This document shows positions 8,472 to 18,360 of a DNA stretch of 64,000 nucleotides, one piece after another (positions within the stretch are counted from its first letter, which is position 1; each line of letters begins with the position of its first letter). Below the pieces are notes generated by a model. The model had not been told where the DNA came from. It saw only the letters and a list, made by a program, of their open reading frames with translations, and did not search any database. A program made the position numbers and the translations under genes. The stretch is from Lactococcus nasutitermitis (GTDB lineage: Bacteria > Bacillota > Bacilli > Lactobacillales > Streptococcaceae). The stretch lies in the NCBI RefSeq assembly GCF_018403765.1, contig NZ_BOVQ01000001.1, forward strand, positions 60,740 to 124,739. Direction: 5' to 3'.

Positions 8472-10451
8472 TTAACGTCCTTTATAGATTGAACGTGGTT
8501 TTCCGTACCAGAGTTTGCCAAGAATTTTTTGCAACCAAGGTTGAATCCAACGGTCAAGACCGAACGCACGTCCAGCACCAGCCATCAAGGCGATAGCTAC
8601 TGGAATATACCAAAGACCAACCCAAGTCAACATACCTGTTGTCGCAAACATGAGTGTTAAACCAGCCGTTGCAGCTGATGCAATCCAAGTGAATGTTCCA
8701 CTCAAAATTGCAAGCGCAAGGAGCAATTCAACGATTGACATTGTTTTTTGCAAGAACAAAGCAATATCAAAACCAGTTTGTGTATTTGGCATGAAAATCT
8801 TCATCATTGCTTGCATCCAGTGAGGCACACCGTTTGTGATTGGATTTGGTGTTGTACCATAATCATAGCTCAAACCATTGAAAGCGTTAAAGGCAAAATG
8901 TCCTGTTGCTTTTGTGACTACTTCATGCGTTGAAGCACCAGCAGCTGGGTGGGCAACAGAATAAAAGTCTTTCAACCAACCGGAATTTTTAGGGTTTGAA
9001 ATCAAGAATGTCGTAATCTTTAATTGTCCGCCCATCCAAGATTGACTTGATTTTCCGAAGATTCCACCAATATTTGCTCCACCAAATACTTTTGGCAAAG
9101 CATCAAGGAGCCAAATAACTCCGTAGAACAAGCGAAGTGGCAAAGCCCAAAGAACATTTCCACGACGTGATGTATGACCACGCATCAAGTTACGATTGTC
9201 TTCCGTATGGAAGATTTCATTTTTCAAATAAGTAAATAGATAATAAGCTGAATAAATCTGCAAAGTGTAAAGAACGTAGATAAAGTTCTTCATTGCCATT
9301 GCGAAGAAACCAGTCAAGCGGAGGCTACCAACCATCGCAACACCCCAATGTGAGCCAACTGAAACCATTGTTCCTTGGTATTTACCAACGAATTTATGTT
9401 TTTCTCCACCTTTGATGTCAGCGATGATGTTATCTGCTGCTGTATGTCCTGTTTGTTCTGCTGCTTCAACGATTTGTGGTTGAGGACGACCAGATTTAGG
9501 GTCCATATTGCCTGAAACGTCACCAGCGACATAAATGCCTTTGCCTTCAAAGCCGATAGCTTCCATGTAATCATTGGCAAGGAGACGATGTCCGCGTTCT
9601 GTTTCTGTGAGCTCGTAAGGTTGTGCTTGGGTATTTCCTTGCACACCTGTTGTCCAGATAAGTGTATATGAAGGAATTTCTTTTTGGACTTTTTCTTCAT
9701 CATGTCCGCCAACATTAACAACGATATGGCCTTCTTCAACAGCTGTGATACCGTGGTTAAGAAGAACATTGACATTTTTCTTTTTGAGGTAAGCAAGGGC
9801 TTTGTCTGCTTGTTTACGGTCAAGTGTGTTCAAGATAGTTGGCATCATTTCAACCACGTTGAGTGTGATTTCTTCTGGATTGAGTTTCCAGTCTGTAGCA
9901 ACTTTCTTGCGCCAATCAATCAACTCACCAACCATTTCGATACCAGTAAATCCTGAACCGGCAACGTTAATTGTCAATAAAGCTTTGCGTTTTGCTTCAT
10001 CACGTTCAGTTGATGCAAGTTGAACCATGATTTCCAACTGACGTTTGATTTTCATGGCGTCTTCGAGAGACCACAATGTGAAGCCATAATCTTTGACTCC
10101 AGGAACTCCAAAGTCATTTGGCTCGCCACCAATTGCTACTATGACATAGTCATAATCATAGCTACCGTTTTCTGTAACAACGGTTTTATTTTCTTTGTCA
10201 AGGTTGACGACTTTATCTGTAACAATACTGATGTTTTTGCGTTTTCCAAGCAATCTTTGCAGGTCATATTGTGCGTTTGTGAAGGGAACGCGACCAGCCG
10301 CAACTTCGTGAAGTTGTGTCATCATCGTTTGATAGCTGTGTTTGTCGATGAGCGTGATTTCTACGTCGTTTTTCAATTTACTTGAAAGTTTACGAGTAGC
10401 TGAAAGCCCAGCAAAACCAGCACCGATGACTACAATTTTCTTCTTAGCCAT
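8472..10451 (-). CDS. type II NADH dehydrogenase fused to a DoxX-like membrane domain
   Basis: A 659-residue protein. Residues 1 to about 400 are a two-dinucleotide-binding flavoprotein: FAD motif VVIGAGFAGLSATRK at residues 5-19, NAD motif VAGSGFTGIEMVGEL near 165-179, and YVAGDVSG for the second FAD contact. This half transfers electrons from NADH to quinone without pumping protons. After an amphipathic segment (about 385-410), residues of roughly 430-640 form a four-helix DoxX-like domain. Ordinary NDH-2 is about 400-450 residues, so the extra 200 are a real C-terminal fusion in the same uninterrupted frame. It is monocistronic with its own terminator. In lactococci NDH-2 enzymes serve respiration when heme is supplied. 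Confidence 0.88.
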   Translation of the reverse strand: MAKKKIVVIGAGFAGLSATRKLSSKLKNDVEITLIDKHSYQTMMTQLHEVAAGRVPFTNAQYDLQRLLGKRKNISIVTDKVVNLDKENKTVVTENGSYDYDYVIVAIGGEPNDFGVPGVKDYGFTLWSLEDAMKIKRQLEIMVQLASTERDEAKRKALLTINVAGSGFTGIEMVGELIDWRKKVATDWKLNPEEITLNVVEMMPTILNTLDRKQADKALAYLKKKNVNVLLNHGITAVEEGHIVVNVGGHDEEKVQKEIPSYTLIWTTGVQGNTQAQPYELTETERGHRLLANDYMEAIGFEGKGIYVAGDVSGNMDPKSGRPQPQIVEAAEQTGHTAADNIIADIKGGEKHKFVGKYQGTMVSVGSHWGVAMVGSLRLTGFFAMAMKNFIYVLYTLQIYSAYYLFTYLKNEIFHTEDNRNLMRGHTSRRGNVLWALPLRLFYGVIWLLDALPKVFGGANIGGIFGKSSQSWMGGQLKITTFLISNPKNSGWLKDFYSVAHPAAGASTHEVVTKATGHFAFNAFNGLSYDYGTTPNPITNGVPHWMQAMMKIFMPNTQTGFDIALFLQKTMSIVELLLALAILSGTFTWIASAATAGLTLMFATTGMLTWVGLWYIPVAIALMAGAGRAFGLDRWIQPWLQKILGKLWYGKPRSIYKGR

Positions 10452-10590
10452 TTTGAGGTTTTTCTCCTAATATGTAATAATAAAATAGTTCAACCACTAT
10501 TATATCCTTTTGTTTTCGCTTTGTAAAGACTTGTGAATAATATAATTTGTGAAATTTTGTTGCATTTTTTCACAAAGTTTATTTAGCAAT

Positions 10591-10625
10591 AAAAAAACAG
10601 CTTTGTCTGAACGACAAAACTGTTG
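10591..10625 (-). terminator. terminator behind the 120-residue hypothetical gene
   Basis: AACAG-CTTTGTC pairs with GACAAAA-CTGTT around TGAAC, and a run of seven T follows on the minus strand. Confidence 0.8.
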
Positions 10626-10635
10626 TGGCGGCTTT

Positions 10636-10998
10636 TTAAATTTCAGCGTAGTTCTTCATAATCATGCTTTCTGATAGTCCCAAGCACTTTGTGAATGGGA
10701 GAACATATGCCATATCTTCTTCGTCTTTATTTGCCATATCGCTCACGCGACTGCTACCATTTTTCACTTCAACTGTGATTTTGTGGTTGTTATCAATGTA
10801 GAGACGGATATTGTCAACATCGCCATGATGAATAATCACACCGAGAACTTTTCCATCATGCAGCTCGCAAGTTTGTGCCCCCTGCAAATAACTGTCAACG
10901 ACAAGTTTCATCACTGCATTTTCGATTTGTGGACTGTTTTCCGCAGTGTTGTTTAAGTGATTTGTGTGCGCCTCCGTGCTGATGTGTTTGTGTCTCAT
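10636..10998 (-). CDS. small protein of unknown function
   Basis: I do not recognise this 120-residue soluble protein. It has a His- and Asn-rich N terminus (residues 1-22), then an alternating beta pattern (VLGVIIHHGDVDNIRLYIDN) and an acidic loop. A good RBS (AAAGGAAAC) precedes the ATG, and a terminator follows, so it looks like a genuine monocistronic gene. No signal peptide or membrane segment was seen. Confidence 0.7.
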   Translation of the reverse strand: MRHKHISTEAHTNHLNNTAENSPQIENAVMKLVVDSYLQGAQTCELHDGKVLGVIIHHGDVDNIRLYIDNNHKITVEVKNGSSRVSDMANKDEEDMAYVLPFTKCLGLSESMIMKNYAEI

Positions 10999-11161
10999 GT
11001 TTAATGTTTCCTTTCATTTTCTTGCTCAAGCAAGCAATTTTCCAGAGTTTCGTTATTTTTGTAAACATTTCTCTTTCTTTACTCTTATATTTTATCATGA
11101 TGTTCAATGAGAAAAAAATGATATACGTATTATATAAATCTCATAATTTTCAAATTTACTC

Positions 11162-11219
11162 TTTTGACAGTTCTATCAAAAAGTAAAAATAGTTTTGACA
11201 ACTCTGTCAAAACTATTTT
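11162..11219. repeat. two dispersed palindromes behind the hydrolase gene
   Basis: A degenerate copy (11162-11181, TTTTGACAGTTCTATCAAAA) is followed by a strong inverted repeat at 11186-11219 with 15-base perfect arms around ACTC. The second ends 1 bp from the stop codon of the minus-strand hydrolase gene and probably acts as its terminator. Confidence 0.8.
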
Positions 11220-11220
11220 C

Positions 11221-12027
11221 TCATAAATTTCTTATATTTTTCTTAATAAACTTTAATATCGTCTGATTAAATTTATCTGCATCTTCTAAATGGAGCAAAT
11301 GTCCACAGCCTTCAAAAATAATTGCCTGTGAATTAGGATTAGTTTGCAAATTTCGCGCAGCTTGAGCGTGTTCAGGTGGAAAAATAGGGGATAAACTTCC
11401 TGCCAAAAATAAATGTGCTTTTGTTTCTTGGGCCAAATTTGCTCGCCAATCTTGCGTAATAATATTACGCAATAAGCCTTGATAAGCCCTGAAATCAAAG
11501 GGATACATGGATTTCCCAAGCGAACGTTTGACATCGTCAGAGAGCTTTTTTCGTGTCAGTCGCGTTTTGGGAAATTCCTCCATAAAGTCCGAAAGTTCCG
11601 CTAATGTCCGTCCTGTATCGCCGTCCAGCCAATCACTACTTCTCAAAAAAGTAGGTGCTTGGTCTTCTGTAATCACTAAATCAATCTTTTTATCTGTAAA
11701 AAGTTCCTCATATGCCATGATAAGTGCTGCCCCCATCGAATGTCCTATGAGAATTACATGAAAAATTTCTAAATAAACGAGAAGTTCATGTAAATCTGTT
11801 GCCAAACGTGCCAAAGTCAAGCCATACTTGACTTTATCACTCAATCCATGTCCGCGATGGTCGTAAGTAATCACACGAAAACCAGCCGCCACAAATGGCT
11901 CAATCTGGCAGAGCCAAGTGATTTCGCTTGCCGAATAGCCATTAACCAGCACAATCGTTGGTGCATCAGGCGCGCCGTAGCTATGATAATTGATTTTTAC
12001 CTTATCATTTGTTGTGAAAAATGCCAT
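11221..12027 (-). CDS. alpha/beta-fold hydrolase
   Basis: A serine hydrolase of about 268 residues. The nucleophile elbow is GHSMGAAL (near residue 93), the oxyanion strand is VLVNGYSASEI, the DHRGHGLSD loop is present, and the catalytic histidine is in GCGHLLHLED near the C terminus. The ATG at 12027 has AAGGAG six bases upstream and is preferred to the ATG at 12045. The substrate cannot be told from sequence; esterases, haloperoxidase-like and C-C hydrolases share this pattern. It follows the GH1 gene by 135 bp with a palindrome between them. Confidence 0.85.
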   Translation of the reverse strand: MAFFTTNDKVKINYHSYGAPDAPTIVLVNGYSASEITWLCQIEPFVAAGFRVITYDHRGHGLSDKVKYGLTLARLATDLHELLVYLEIFHVILIGHSMGAALIMAYEELFTDKKIDLVITEDQAPTFLRSSDWLDGDTGRTLAELSDFMEEFPKTRLTRKKLSDDVKRSLGKSMYPFDFRAYQGLLRNIITQDWRANLAQETKAHLFLAGSLSPIFPPEHAQAARNLQTNPNSQAIIFEGCGHLLHLEDADKFNQTILKFIKKNIRNL

Positions 12028-12104
12028 TTTTTGCTCCTTCTTCATTTTTTATTTTATCACAAATTTTGACAGGCTTGATTTTTCTTGATTTTACTTGAAA
12101 AATA

Positions 12105-12126
12105 TTTTTGACAGTTCTGTCAAAAA
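12105..12126. repeat. dispersed palindrome behind the GH1 gene
   Basis: TTTTTGACAG-TT-CTGTCAAAAA with ten-base perfect arms, followed by an everted half-copy (TGTCAGTTTTGACA, 12131-12144). It lies 36 bp after the GH1 stop codon. Confidence 0.8.
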
Positions 12127-12162
12127 AATCTGTCAGTTTTGACAAATTTTTTCTTATAATTT

Positions 12163-13539
12163 TCACATATTTTTACCATTTGAACCAAAAACTTGTTGGA
12201 ACCAGTGAAATGATTTTTTCGGAACGCGTCGCAAATCACGCAGATTATGATTATCTCGATTGACGTAAACCGCTCCGTAGCGCTTGTCCATATTGCCTGA
12301 CGAACTTGGAATGTCAATCAAGCCCCAACCGAGATAGCCAAGCACATCTGCACCGTCCTCAATTACTGCTGATTTCAATGCTTCAATATGCGCACGGTGA
12401 TAGTCAATACGCTGATTATCCTCAATCTCATGCTCACCGTCCCAGTCCTCGCGCAGGCCAAGTCCATTTTCAATCGGAAAAACTGGCAAGCCAAATTGAT
12501 TGTAAAGTCGCGTGATAATATTACGAAAACCTGTTGCATCAATCGCCCAGTCCCATTCATTTCTTTCAAGAAGCGGATTTTGCTGAAATCCCTTATCCAG
12601 ATAGAGATTAGGTGCATCATTTTCTGTCAAATTTTCCGCCGACAAAAGCCCCGAACGATAGTAAGAAAAGGATAAAAAGTCAGAAATACCTTTTGACAGA
12701 ACTGTCAAATCTTCCTCTCGCCAATCCATATCAATTCCCTGATTTTTGACAAAAGTCAGCACCGCAGGCGAATAATGTCCGTAAACATAGACATCACAAA
12801 GATTAAGATAGGAAAATTCCTCCTGCCGCCGCACCGCCAAATTATCCTGAGGCGATGTCGTGGCTGGATAAATTTCCGTGTAAGCAAGCATCCCACCAAT
12901 TTTGACAGAACTGTCAAAACCGTGAATAAAGTCTGTCAGTTGACAATGTGCCAACATCGTATGATGAAAAATCTGATAAATTTCTGACAGCGTTAAATTC
13001 TCCCGCAAAACACCTGCATAGCGCCAAGCATCACTTGTAAAATACAGATTATGCTCATTAAAAACAATCCAATATTTTACACGTCCAGCAAAACGGCGCA
13101 TCATTTCCTTACCATAACGCACAAAGGCATCCACCACATGGCGACTCAAAAATCCATCATATTTCTCAGCCAGCGCCAGTGGCATATCAAAATGATACAA
13201 ACAAATCATCGGCTCAATTCCACGTGCAATCAGCGCATCAATCATTCGACTGTAAAAGGCAATTCCTTCCTCATTGAACGCACCATCGCCATCCGGACAA
13301 ACGCGCGACCAGGAAATCTGAAAACGATACATGTTCATATTCATCGCCTGCATCAAGTCAAAATCCGTCTCAAAATCATGATAATTATCAATCGTGACCT
13401 GCCAATTCATACTGTCCACCGTCTCAGGACGCACATCATAAACTGATAATCCTTTTCCGCCCTCATTCCAGCCACCTTCCGTCTGCATCGACGACGACGA
13501 ATTTCCCCAGAAAAAATCTTTTTTTAATGCTTCAACCAT
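12163..13539 (-). CDS. glycoside hydrolase family 1 enzyme (beta-glucosidase or 6-phospho-beta-glucosidase)
   Basis: A 458-residue GH1 protein. The N terminus has FFWGNSSSSMQTEGGW, the acid/base glutamate is in VFNEHNLY (near residue 160; the family usually has NEP), and the nucleophile is in PIENGLG (near 363). The partner is a cellobiose-type PTS permease 21 bp upstream, so phosphorylated beta-glucosides are the likely substrates. The dispersed palindrome is read in frame twice: LTVLSK (12692-12709) and FDSSVK (12901-12918). It is the third gene of the RpiR-EIIC-GH1 set. Confidence 0.9.
   Translation of the reverse strand: MVEALKKDFFWGNSSSSMQTEGGWNEGGKGLSVYDVRPETVDSMNWQVTIDNYHDFETDFDLMQAMNMNMYRFQISWSRVCPDGDGAFNEEGIAFYSRMIDALIARGIEPMICLYHFDMPLALAEKYDGFLSRHVVDAFVRYGKEMMRRFAGRVKYWIVFNEHNLYFTSDAWRYAGVLRENLTLSEIYQIFHHTMLAHCQLTDFIHGFDSSVKIGGMLAYTEIYPATTSPQDNLAVRRQEEFSYLNLCDVYVYGHYSPAVLTFVKNQGIDMDWREEDLTVLSKGISDFLSFSYYRSGLLSAENLTENDAPNLYLDKGFQQNPLLERNEWDWAIDATGFRNIITRLYNQFGLPVFPIENGLGLREDWDGEHEIEDNQRIDYHRAHIEALKSAVIEDGADVLGYLGWGLIDIPSSSGNMDKRYGAVYVNRDNHNLRDLRRVPKKSFHWFQQVFGSNGKNM
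12692..12709. repeat. dispersed palindrome inside the GH1 gene, first copy
   Basis: An exact TTTGACAG-AA-CTGTCAAA, read on the minus strand as LTVLSK. Confidence 0.8.
12901..12918. repeat. dispersed palindrome inside the GH1 gene, second copy
   Basis: An exact TTTGACAG-AA-CTGTCAAA, read on the minus strand as FDSSVK in a different frame from the first copy. Confidence 0.8.
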
Positions 13540-13560
13540 AATTCCAACTTTCTAAACCAC

Positions 13561-14976
13561 TTATTTTGCTTCTTCTGCTGCCATTTCTTGCTCTTGATTT
13601 AGCAAAATTTTATCATAGCGACGTGCAAATGGCAAATAAATGATAACACTTTCAAGCAAACCAACCATTTGTAACAGCGCATATTGCCAACCACCAATCA
13701 AAAAGCCAGAAATAATCGGTGGTGTCGTCCAAGGAGCAGCCACACCATTCATTGGTGGAACAATATGCCAAGCAATCGCCGCATAAGCTGTTGCTCCTAC
13801 AATCGCAGGTGTCAAGAAGAATGGAACCGCCATCACAGGATTAAGCACTAAAGGCAAACCAAACAGGAAAGGCTCATTGATATTAAACAAACCTGGCACC
13901 AATTCAATCTTCCCAATTGAGCGCATCTGTTGCGATTTTGCAATAAACAAAGTAAAAATAATCAAGCCAAAAGTCACACCAGAACCCGACATCTGAATAA
14001 TATTATTATAAAATTCATTGGTTACAATGTGCGCACCATTAGCCAAACTCAATTTTCCATCCGCATAAAGTTGTGCATTTTCAAAAGTATTCGGGATAAG
14101 GAAAGCTGAACTGATTGCTCCCATGATAATTCCACCATGAACACCAAAGAACCAGAAAAACGGAATGAGTAAAGCAATAATCGTAATTCCCCAGAAAGAA
14201 TCTCCGAGATGTTGCAAAGGTTGTTGCAAGACACGATAAATCTCAGAAAGCAAATCTGTATGACCCACTTTATTGAACAAAGCATAAATCGCTGTTGCTC
14301 CAATTAAAATCACACCAGTTGGAATCATCGAAGTAAACTGATTCGCAACATTAGAAGGTACTTGCTCAGGCAATGTAATCTTCCAGCCCGCTCTAATCAT
14401 TGCACTATAAGCCCAACCTGTCAAACAACCAATCAAAATCGCCGCAATCATTCCCTGACCGCCTTGCCAAGAAAGATTGATGACACCTGTCACAGGATTA
14501 TTCAGAAAAACTTGCATTGCTTCGGGCAATTTATCAAAAGCAGTATTGACTTGATTTCCAGTAAGACTTCCAATCCCAGAAGCCCCTTTTCCAGCCCCCA
14601 AAGCTGTGGTGATAGGACTAACGACTGACAGTGTCTGGACAATCAGAAAAGCAGCCAAAGCAGTTAAACCTGCTGAAAGTGATACATCTGCATAGCCTTC
14701 TTCTTTTACGTAACAATAAGCAATTCCTACCACCGCCCAAATCGCCATAATACCAAAAGAAACAGAAAACGCCTGATTAAAGACAGCAGACCAACCATTC
14801 TCACTCAGCCAATTTGCAACCGAAGTAATCGGAATATTAGCTAAAATAAGAAAAATAGAACCGACAATAATAAAGGGCATCGCATAAAGCATCCCATTTT
14901 TTAAAGCGGTCATCGCCTTGGTATTGACAAATTTCATAATTGGTGTCAACACCTTGTTATTCATGAACTCGTTCAT
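13561..14976 (-). CDS. PTS EIIC permease, cellobiose/lactose family
   Basis: A membrane transport subunit of about 471 residues with roughly ten hydrophobic segments. It resembles CelB/LicC proteins (N-terminal MNEFMNNKVLTPIMKFVN and the conserved NINEPFLFGLP motif near residue 370). It carries the sugar-binding and translocation channel only. The EIIA and EIIB partners are not in this window and must be encoded elsewhere. The ATG at 14976 is seven bases after AAGGAGG; a TTG just upstream is less likely. It is followed after 21 bp by the GH1 gene, giving uptake then hydrolysis of beta-glucosides. Confidence 0.9.
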   Translation of the reverse strand: MNEFMNNKVLTPIMKFVNTKAMTALKNGMLYAMPFIIVGSIFLILANIPITSVANWLSENGWSAVFNQAFSVSFGIMAIWAVVGIAYCYVKEEGYADVSLSAGLTALAAFLIVQTLSVVSPITTALGAGKGASGIGSLTGNQVNTAFDKLPEAMQVFLNNPVTGVINLSWQGGQGMIAAILIGCLTGWAYSAMIRAGWKITLPEQVPSNVANQFTSMIPTGVILIGATAIYALFNKVGHTDLLSEIYRVLQQPLQHLGDSFWGITIIALLIPFFWFFGVHGGIIMGAISSAFLIPNTFENAQLYADGKLSLANGAHIVTNEFYNNIIQMSGSGVTFGLIIFTLFIAKSQQMRSIGKIELVPGLFNINEPFLFGLPLVLNPVMAVPFFLTPAIVGATAYAAIAWHIVPPMNGVAAPWTTPPIISGFLIGGWQYALLQMVGLLESVIIYLPFARRYDKILLNQEQEMAAEEAK

Positions 14977-15016
14977 CAATAAACCTCCTTCAAAATTTTA
15001 TTTCTAATACAAAAAT

Positions 15017-15044
15017 ACCACAAGTATCAAATAATACAAGTGGT
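15017..15044. promoter_or_regulatory. imperfect inverted repeat between regulator and PTS gene
   Basis: ACCAC..GTAT and ATAC..GTGGT pair around a short loop, with two central mismatches. On the minus strand it is followed by ATTTTTG. It may be a weak terminator of the regulator gene or an operator for it. A second small repeat, TAACAAGAGTTGTTA, lies at 15065-15079. Confidence 0.4.
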
Positions 15045-15098
15045 TTTGAAGTTTCTGTTACAAATAACAAGAGTTGTTACGTTTTTTATTAAAATAAG

Positions 15099-15839
15099 CT
15101 ATTTTTTCACGCCTTCTTGTGCCAGCATTTCAATCAAAGCAACCACAGGAAGCTGTGACGTAAGATTTTCCTGAATATCATAGTCAGAATATCTATCTTG
15201 AAAATTATAAGAAAGATTAATATCCGAAAGTTTGGAAATCGTTGTATCTTCATGATTAGTGATTGAAATAATCTTTGCTCCTTCACTTTTTAGAACTAAA
15301 AGTGACTTAATCAAGAGTTCCGTTTCTCCTGACACAGAAAGCACAATAATCAAACTCCCATCAGCTGATTTTCCTCTCATCGACTGATGCAAATCTGTAA
15401 TAGCATAACTTTCCAAGCCGCTATTCACAAAATATCCCGCTCCATAGACAGCCAAAGAGCCTGACGTCCCGACACCGATAAAAACATGACGTTGTGCCCT
15501 TTTAACCAAGGAAATAGCCTGTTCCAGTCTTTTTGCATAATCCTTTTCAGATATATTTTTTAGAAAAATATTCAACTGTAAGAGATTTTCATGATAACTT
15601 ACTGGCAAATCTTGAAGTTCTTCTTCTTTGTTCTTCAAATAAAAGCAAAGTTCTGACCAGCCACTGAAACCTAACTTTTTCGTCATTCTCATGACCGTAG
15701 CCGTTGACACGTGTACTTTTTCAGACAATTCTCGAACACTCATTGCTTGTGCTTCATCTGTATGTTGCAAGATAAAATCAAAAGCCAGATGTTCTAATTC
15801 ATTTAATTTTTGAACCTTTTCAGCTATAAAACTTATCAT
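15099..15839 (-). CDS. RpiR-family transcriptional regulator
   Basis: A 246-residue regulator. Residues 1-75 form the RpiR helix-turn-helix (AMSVRELSEKVHVSTATVMR). Residues of about 105-235 form a sugar-isomerase (SIS) domain (FIGVGTSGSLAVYGAGYF, IVLSVSGETELLIKSLL) that senses a phosphosugar. It presumably controls the downstream beta-glucoside PTS and GH1 genes. Its ATG follows the leuS stop codon after one base, with only a weak GTGAAATAAG as RBS, suggesting translational coupling to leuS. Confidence 0.88.
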   Translation of the reverse strand: MISFIAEKVQKLNELEHLAFDFILQHTDEAQAMSVRELSEKVHVSTATVMRMTKKLGFSGWSELCFYLKNKEEELQDLPVSYHENLLQLNIFLKNISEKDYAKRLEQAISLVKRAQRHVFIGVGTSGSLAVYGAGYFVNSGLESYAITDLHQSMRGKSADGSLIIVLSVSGETELLIKSLLVLKSEGAKIISITNHEDTTISKLSDINLSYNFQDRYSDYDIQENLTSQLPVVALIEMLAQEGVKK

Positions 15840-15840
15840 C

Positions 15841-18321
15841 TTATTTCACTACAATATTGACCAATTTATTTGGTACAGCAATCACTTTGACAATATTTCC
15901 CTCAACTGTCACCGCTTTTTGTCCAATAGCAGCCAGTTCTTCACGTGGCAAATCCTTGGCAACGGTGATTTTTGCTTTGAGTTTTCCATTTACCTGAACA
16001 ACTATTTCGATTTCATCTTCAATCAACTTACTTTCGTCCCATTCAGGCCAAGCAACATGAGAAATTCCTGCTTCATTGCCTAAAGTCTGCCAAAGTTCTT
16101 CAGCGATGTGTGGCGCAAATGGTGCTAAAAGCTGTACAAAACCTTTCGCATAGTCAACTGGCAAATTTTTTGCCTTATTGGCACTGTTAACAAAAATCAT
16201 CAGCTGAGAAATCGCCGTGTTAAAGAGCATATCATCTAAGCGCTCTGTCACATTTTTCACGGTTTCATTGTAAACTTTATCAAGCGTTCCATCATTTTCA
16301 TTAGAAATCTTGTCAGAATCAATCAAACGAACAACTCTATCAAGGAATTTCCGTGCGCCCTCAAGTCCCTCTTCAGACCAAGCAATACTGGCATCAAGTG
16401 GTCCCATGAACATCTCGTAAACCCGCAAGGTATCTGCACCGTAGCGCTCAACGACATCATCAGGATTAACAACATTTTTCAATGATTTCGACATTTTAGC
16501 CGGTGCTTGTTCAAGTTCTTCGCCTGTTTCAATATTAAAAAATCCGCCATCACGTTTTTCAACTTTATCTGTCGCCACAAGTACACCGCGGCTATCGCGA
16601 TAACTTGTCCCCAAAATCATTCCCTGATTAAAGAGTTTTTGGAAAGGTTCTTTCGTTGGCACAACGTCCAAATCATACAGCACCTTGTGCCAGAAACGCG
16701 CGTAAAGCAAGTGAAGCACAGCGTGTTCTGCCCCACCGACATAAATATCAACTGGCAACCATTGTTTGAGTAATTCTGGATCGGCAAGCGCTTTGTCATT
16801 GTGCGGATCAATATAACGCAGATAATACCATGAACTCCCTGCCCATTGTGGCATTGTATTGGTCTCACGACGTCCTTTGATACCGTCAGCACGCGTAACT
16901 GTGAGCCAATCTGTCAGATTAGCCAATGGACTTTCGCCTGTGCCAGACGGTTTAATATCCTTTGTTTTTGGCAAAATAAGTGGCAAATCTTCTTCTGGAA
17001 TAGCTGTGGACGTGCCATCTTCCCAATGAATAATTGGAATCGGTTCACCCCAATAACGTTGACGGCTAAAGAGCCAATCGCGGAGTTTATAAGTAATTTT
17101 TTTCTTACCAACCTGATGTTCTTCGAGCCAAGCAAGAATTTTTTCAATCGCTTCAGCTTTGTCCAGATCATTCAAAAATTCAGAATTGATGTGCAAACCA
17201 TCTTCGGTGTAAGCTTCTGCTTCGACATTGCCACCGTCTAATACAGGAATAATTTCCAGCCCAAAGACTTTAGCAAATTCCCAGTCACGTGTATCGTGCG
17301 CTGGAACTGCCATGATTGCTCCGTGTCCGTAGCTTGCAAGCACATAGTCCGCAATCCAAATCGGAATTTCCTTGCCATTGACAGGATTGACTGCATAAGC
17401 ACCTGTGAAAACACCTGTTTTTTCTTTGGCAAGGTCGGTGCGAGCAAGGTCAGATTTCAAGCTGGCTTGACGTTTATAATTAGCGACAGCTTGCGCTTGT
17501 TCTGATGTTGTGATAGTATCAACCAAATCATGCTCAGGCGCAAGGACAGCATAAGTCGCACCAAAAAGTGTATCAGGACGTGTCGTAAAGACAGTAAAAT
17601 CTTTGTCTGTATTGGCAATTTTGAACGTGACATCTGCACCGACAGACTTTCCAATCCAGTTACGTTGCATTTCTTTGATGGATTCTGACCAATCCAAATC
17701 ATCGAGGTCACTCAATAAACGCTCAGCATAAGCTGTGATTTTCAAAATCCACTGGCGCATGGGTTTACGGACAACAGGGAAACCACCACGTTCGCTCGTG
17801 CCATCTGGCAGAACTTCTTCGTTGGCAATCGTTGTGCCGAGTTCTTCTACCCAGTTGACAGGCACTTGTGCTTCATAGGCAAGTCCTTTTTCATAAAGTT
17901 TCGTGAAAATCCACTGTGTCCATTTGTAATAACTTGGGTCTGTGGTGTTGACTTCGCGTTCCCAGTCATAACTAAATCCGAGGCTGTTAATCTGACGTTT
18001 AAAATTGGCGATATTTTCAGCGGTAAAATCTGCTGGGTCATGTCCAGTATTCATCGCATATTGCTCAGCAGGCAAGCCAAAAGCGTCCCAGCCCATTGGA
18101 TGGAGGACATTGTATCCTTGCGCACGTTTGAAACGGCTGAGAATATCTGTTGCTGTGTAACCTTCGGGGTGTCCAACGTGAAGTCCAGCGCCAGAAGGAT
18201 ATGGGAACATATCCAGCGCATAAAACTTAGGCTTTGTCTTATCTGTTCCTGTGCGAAAAGTATGATTTTCTGCCCAGTATTTTTGCCATTTGGCTTCAAT
18301 TTCTTTGTGATTGTATTCCAT
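15841..18321 (-). CDS. leuS: leucyl-tRNA synthetase
   Basis: A class I aminoacyl-tRNA synthetase of 826 residues, full length for bacteria. The HIGH-type motif is in [16 protein letters not shown] (near residues 40-55). The editing domain lies at about 225-415 and includes [13 protein letters not shown]. The KMSKS motif is in [10 protein letters not shown] (near 615). The anticodon-binding domain and the C-terminal domain ([13 protein letters not shown]) follow. It charges tRNA-Leu. Only 39 bp separate it from the gene upstream, so there is no room for a T-box leader there. Confidence 0.97.
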   Translation of the reverse strand: MEYNHKEIEAKWQKYWAENHTFRTGTDKTKPKFYALDMFPYPSGAGLHVGHPEGYTATDILSRFKRAQGYNVLHPMGWDAFGLPAEQYAMNTGHDPADFTAENIANFKRQINSLGFSYDWEREVNTTDPSYYKWTQWIFTKLYEKGLAYEAQVPVNWVEELGTTIANEEVLPDGTSERGGFPVVRKPMRQWILKITAYAERLLSDLDDLDWSESIKEMQRNWIGKSVGADVTFKIANTDKDFTVFTTRPDTLFGATYAVLAPEHDLVDTITTSEQAQAVANYKRQASLKSDLARTDLAKEKTGVFTGAYAVNPVNGKEIPIWIADYVLASYGHGAIMAVPAHDTRDWEFAKVFGLEIIPVLDGGNVEAEAYTEDGLHINSEFLNDLDKAEAIEKILAWLEEHQVGKKKITYKLRDWLFSRQRYWGEPIPIIHWEDGTSTAIPEEDLPLILPKTKDIKPSGTGESPLANLTDWLTVTRADGIKGRRETNTMPQWAGSSWYYLRYIDPHNDKALADPELLKQWLPVDIYVGGAEHAVLHLLYARFWHKVLYDLDVVPTKEPFQKLFNQGMILGTSYRDSRGVLVATDKVEKRDGGFFNIETGEELEQAPAKMSKSLKNVVNPDDVVERYGADTLRVYEMFMGPLDASIAWSEEGLEGARKFLDRVVRLIDSDKISNENDGTLDKVYNETVKNVTERLDDMLFNTAISQLMIFVNSANKAKNLPVDYAKGFVQLLAPFAPHIAEELWQTLGNEAGISHVAWPEWDESKLIEDEIEIVVQVNGKLKAKITVAKDLPREELAAIGQKAVTVEGNIVKVIAVPNKLVNIVVK

Positions 18322-18360
18322 TTTTGACTTCCTAATTATTTTCTAATATTATAGCATTTT

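Noticed and set aside
18322..18360. T-box leader for leuS
   Set aside because: Only 39 bp separate leuS from the preceding gene and no T-box sequence is visible.
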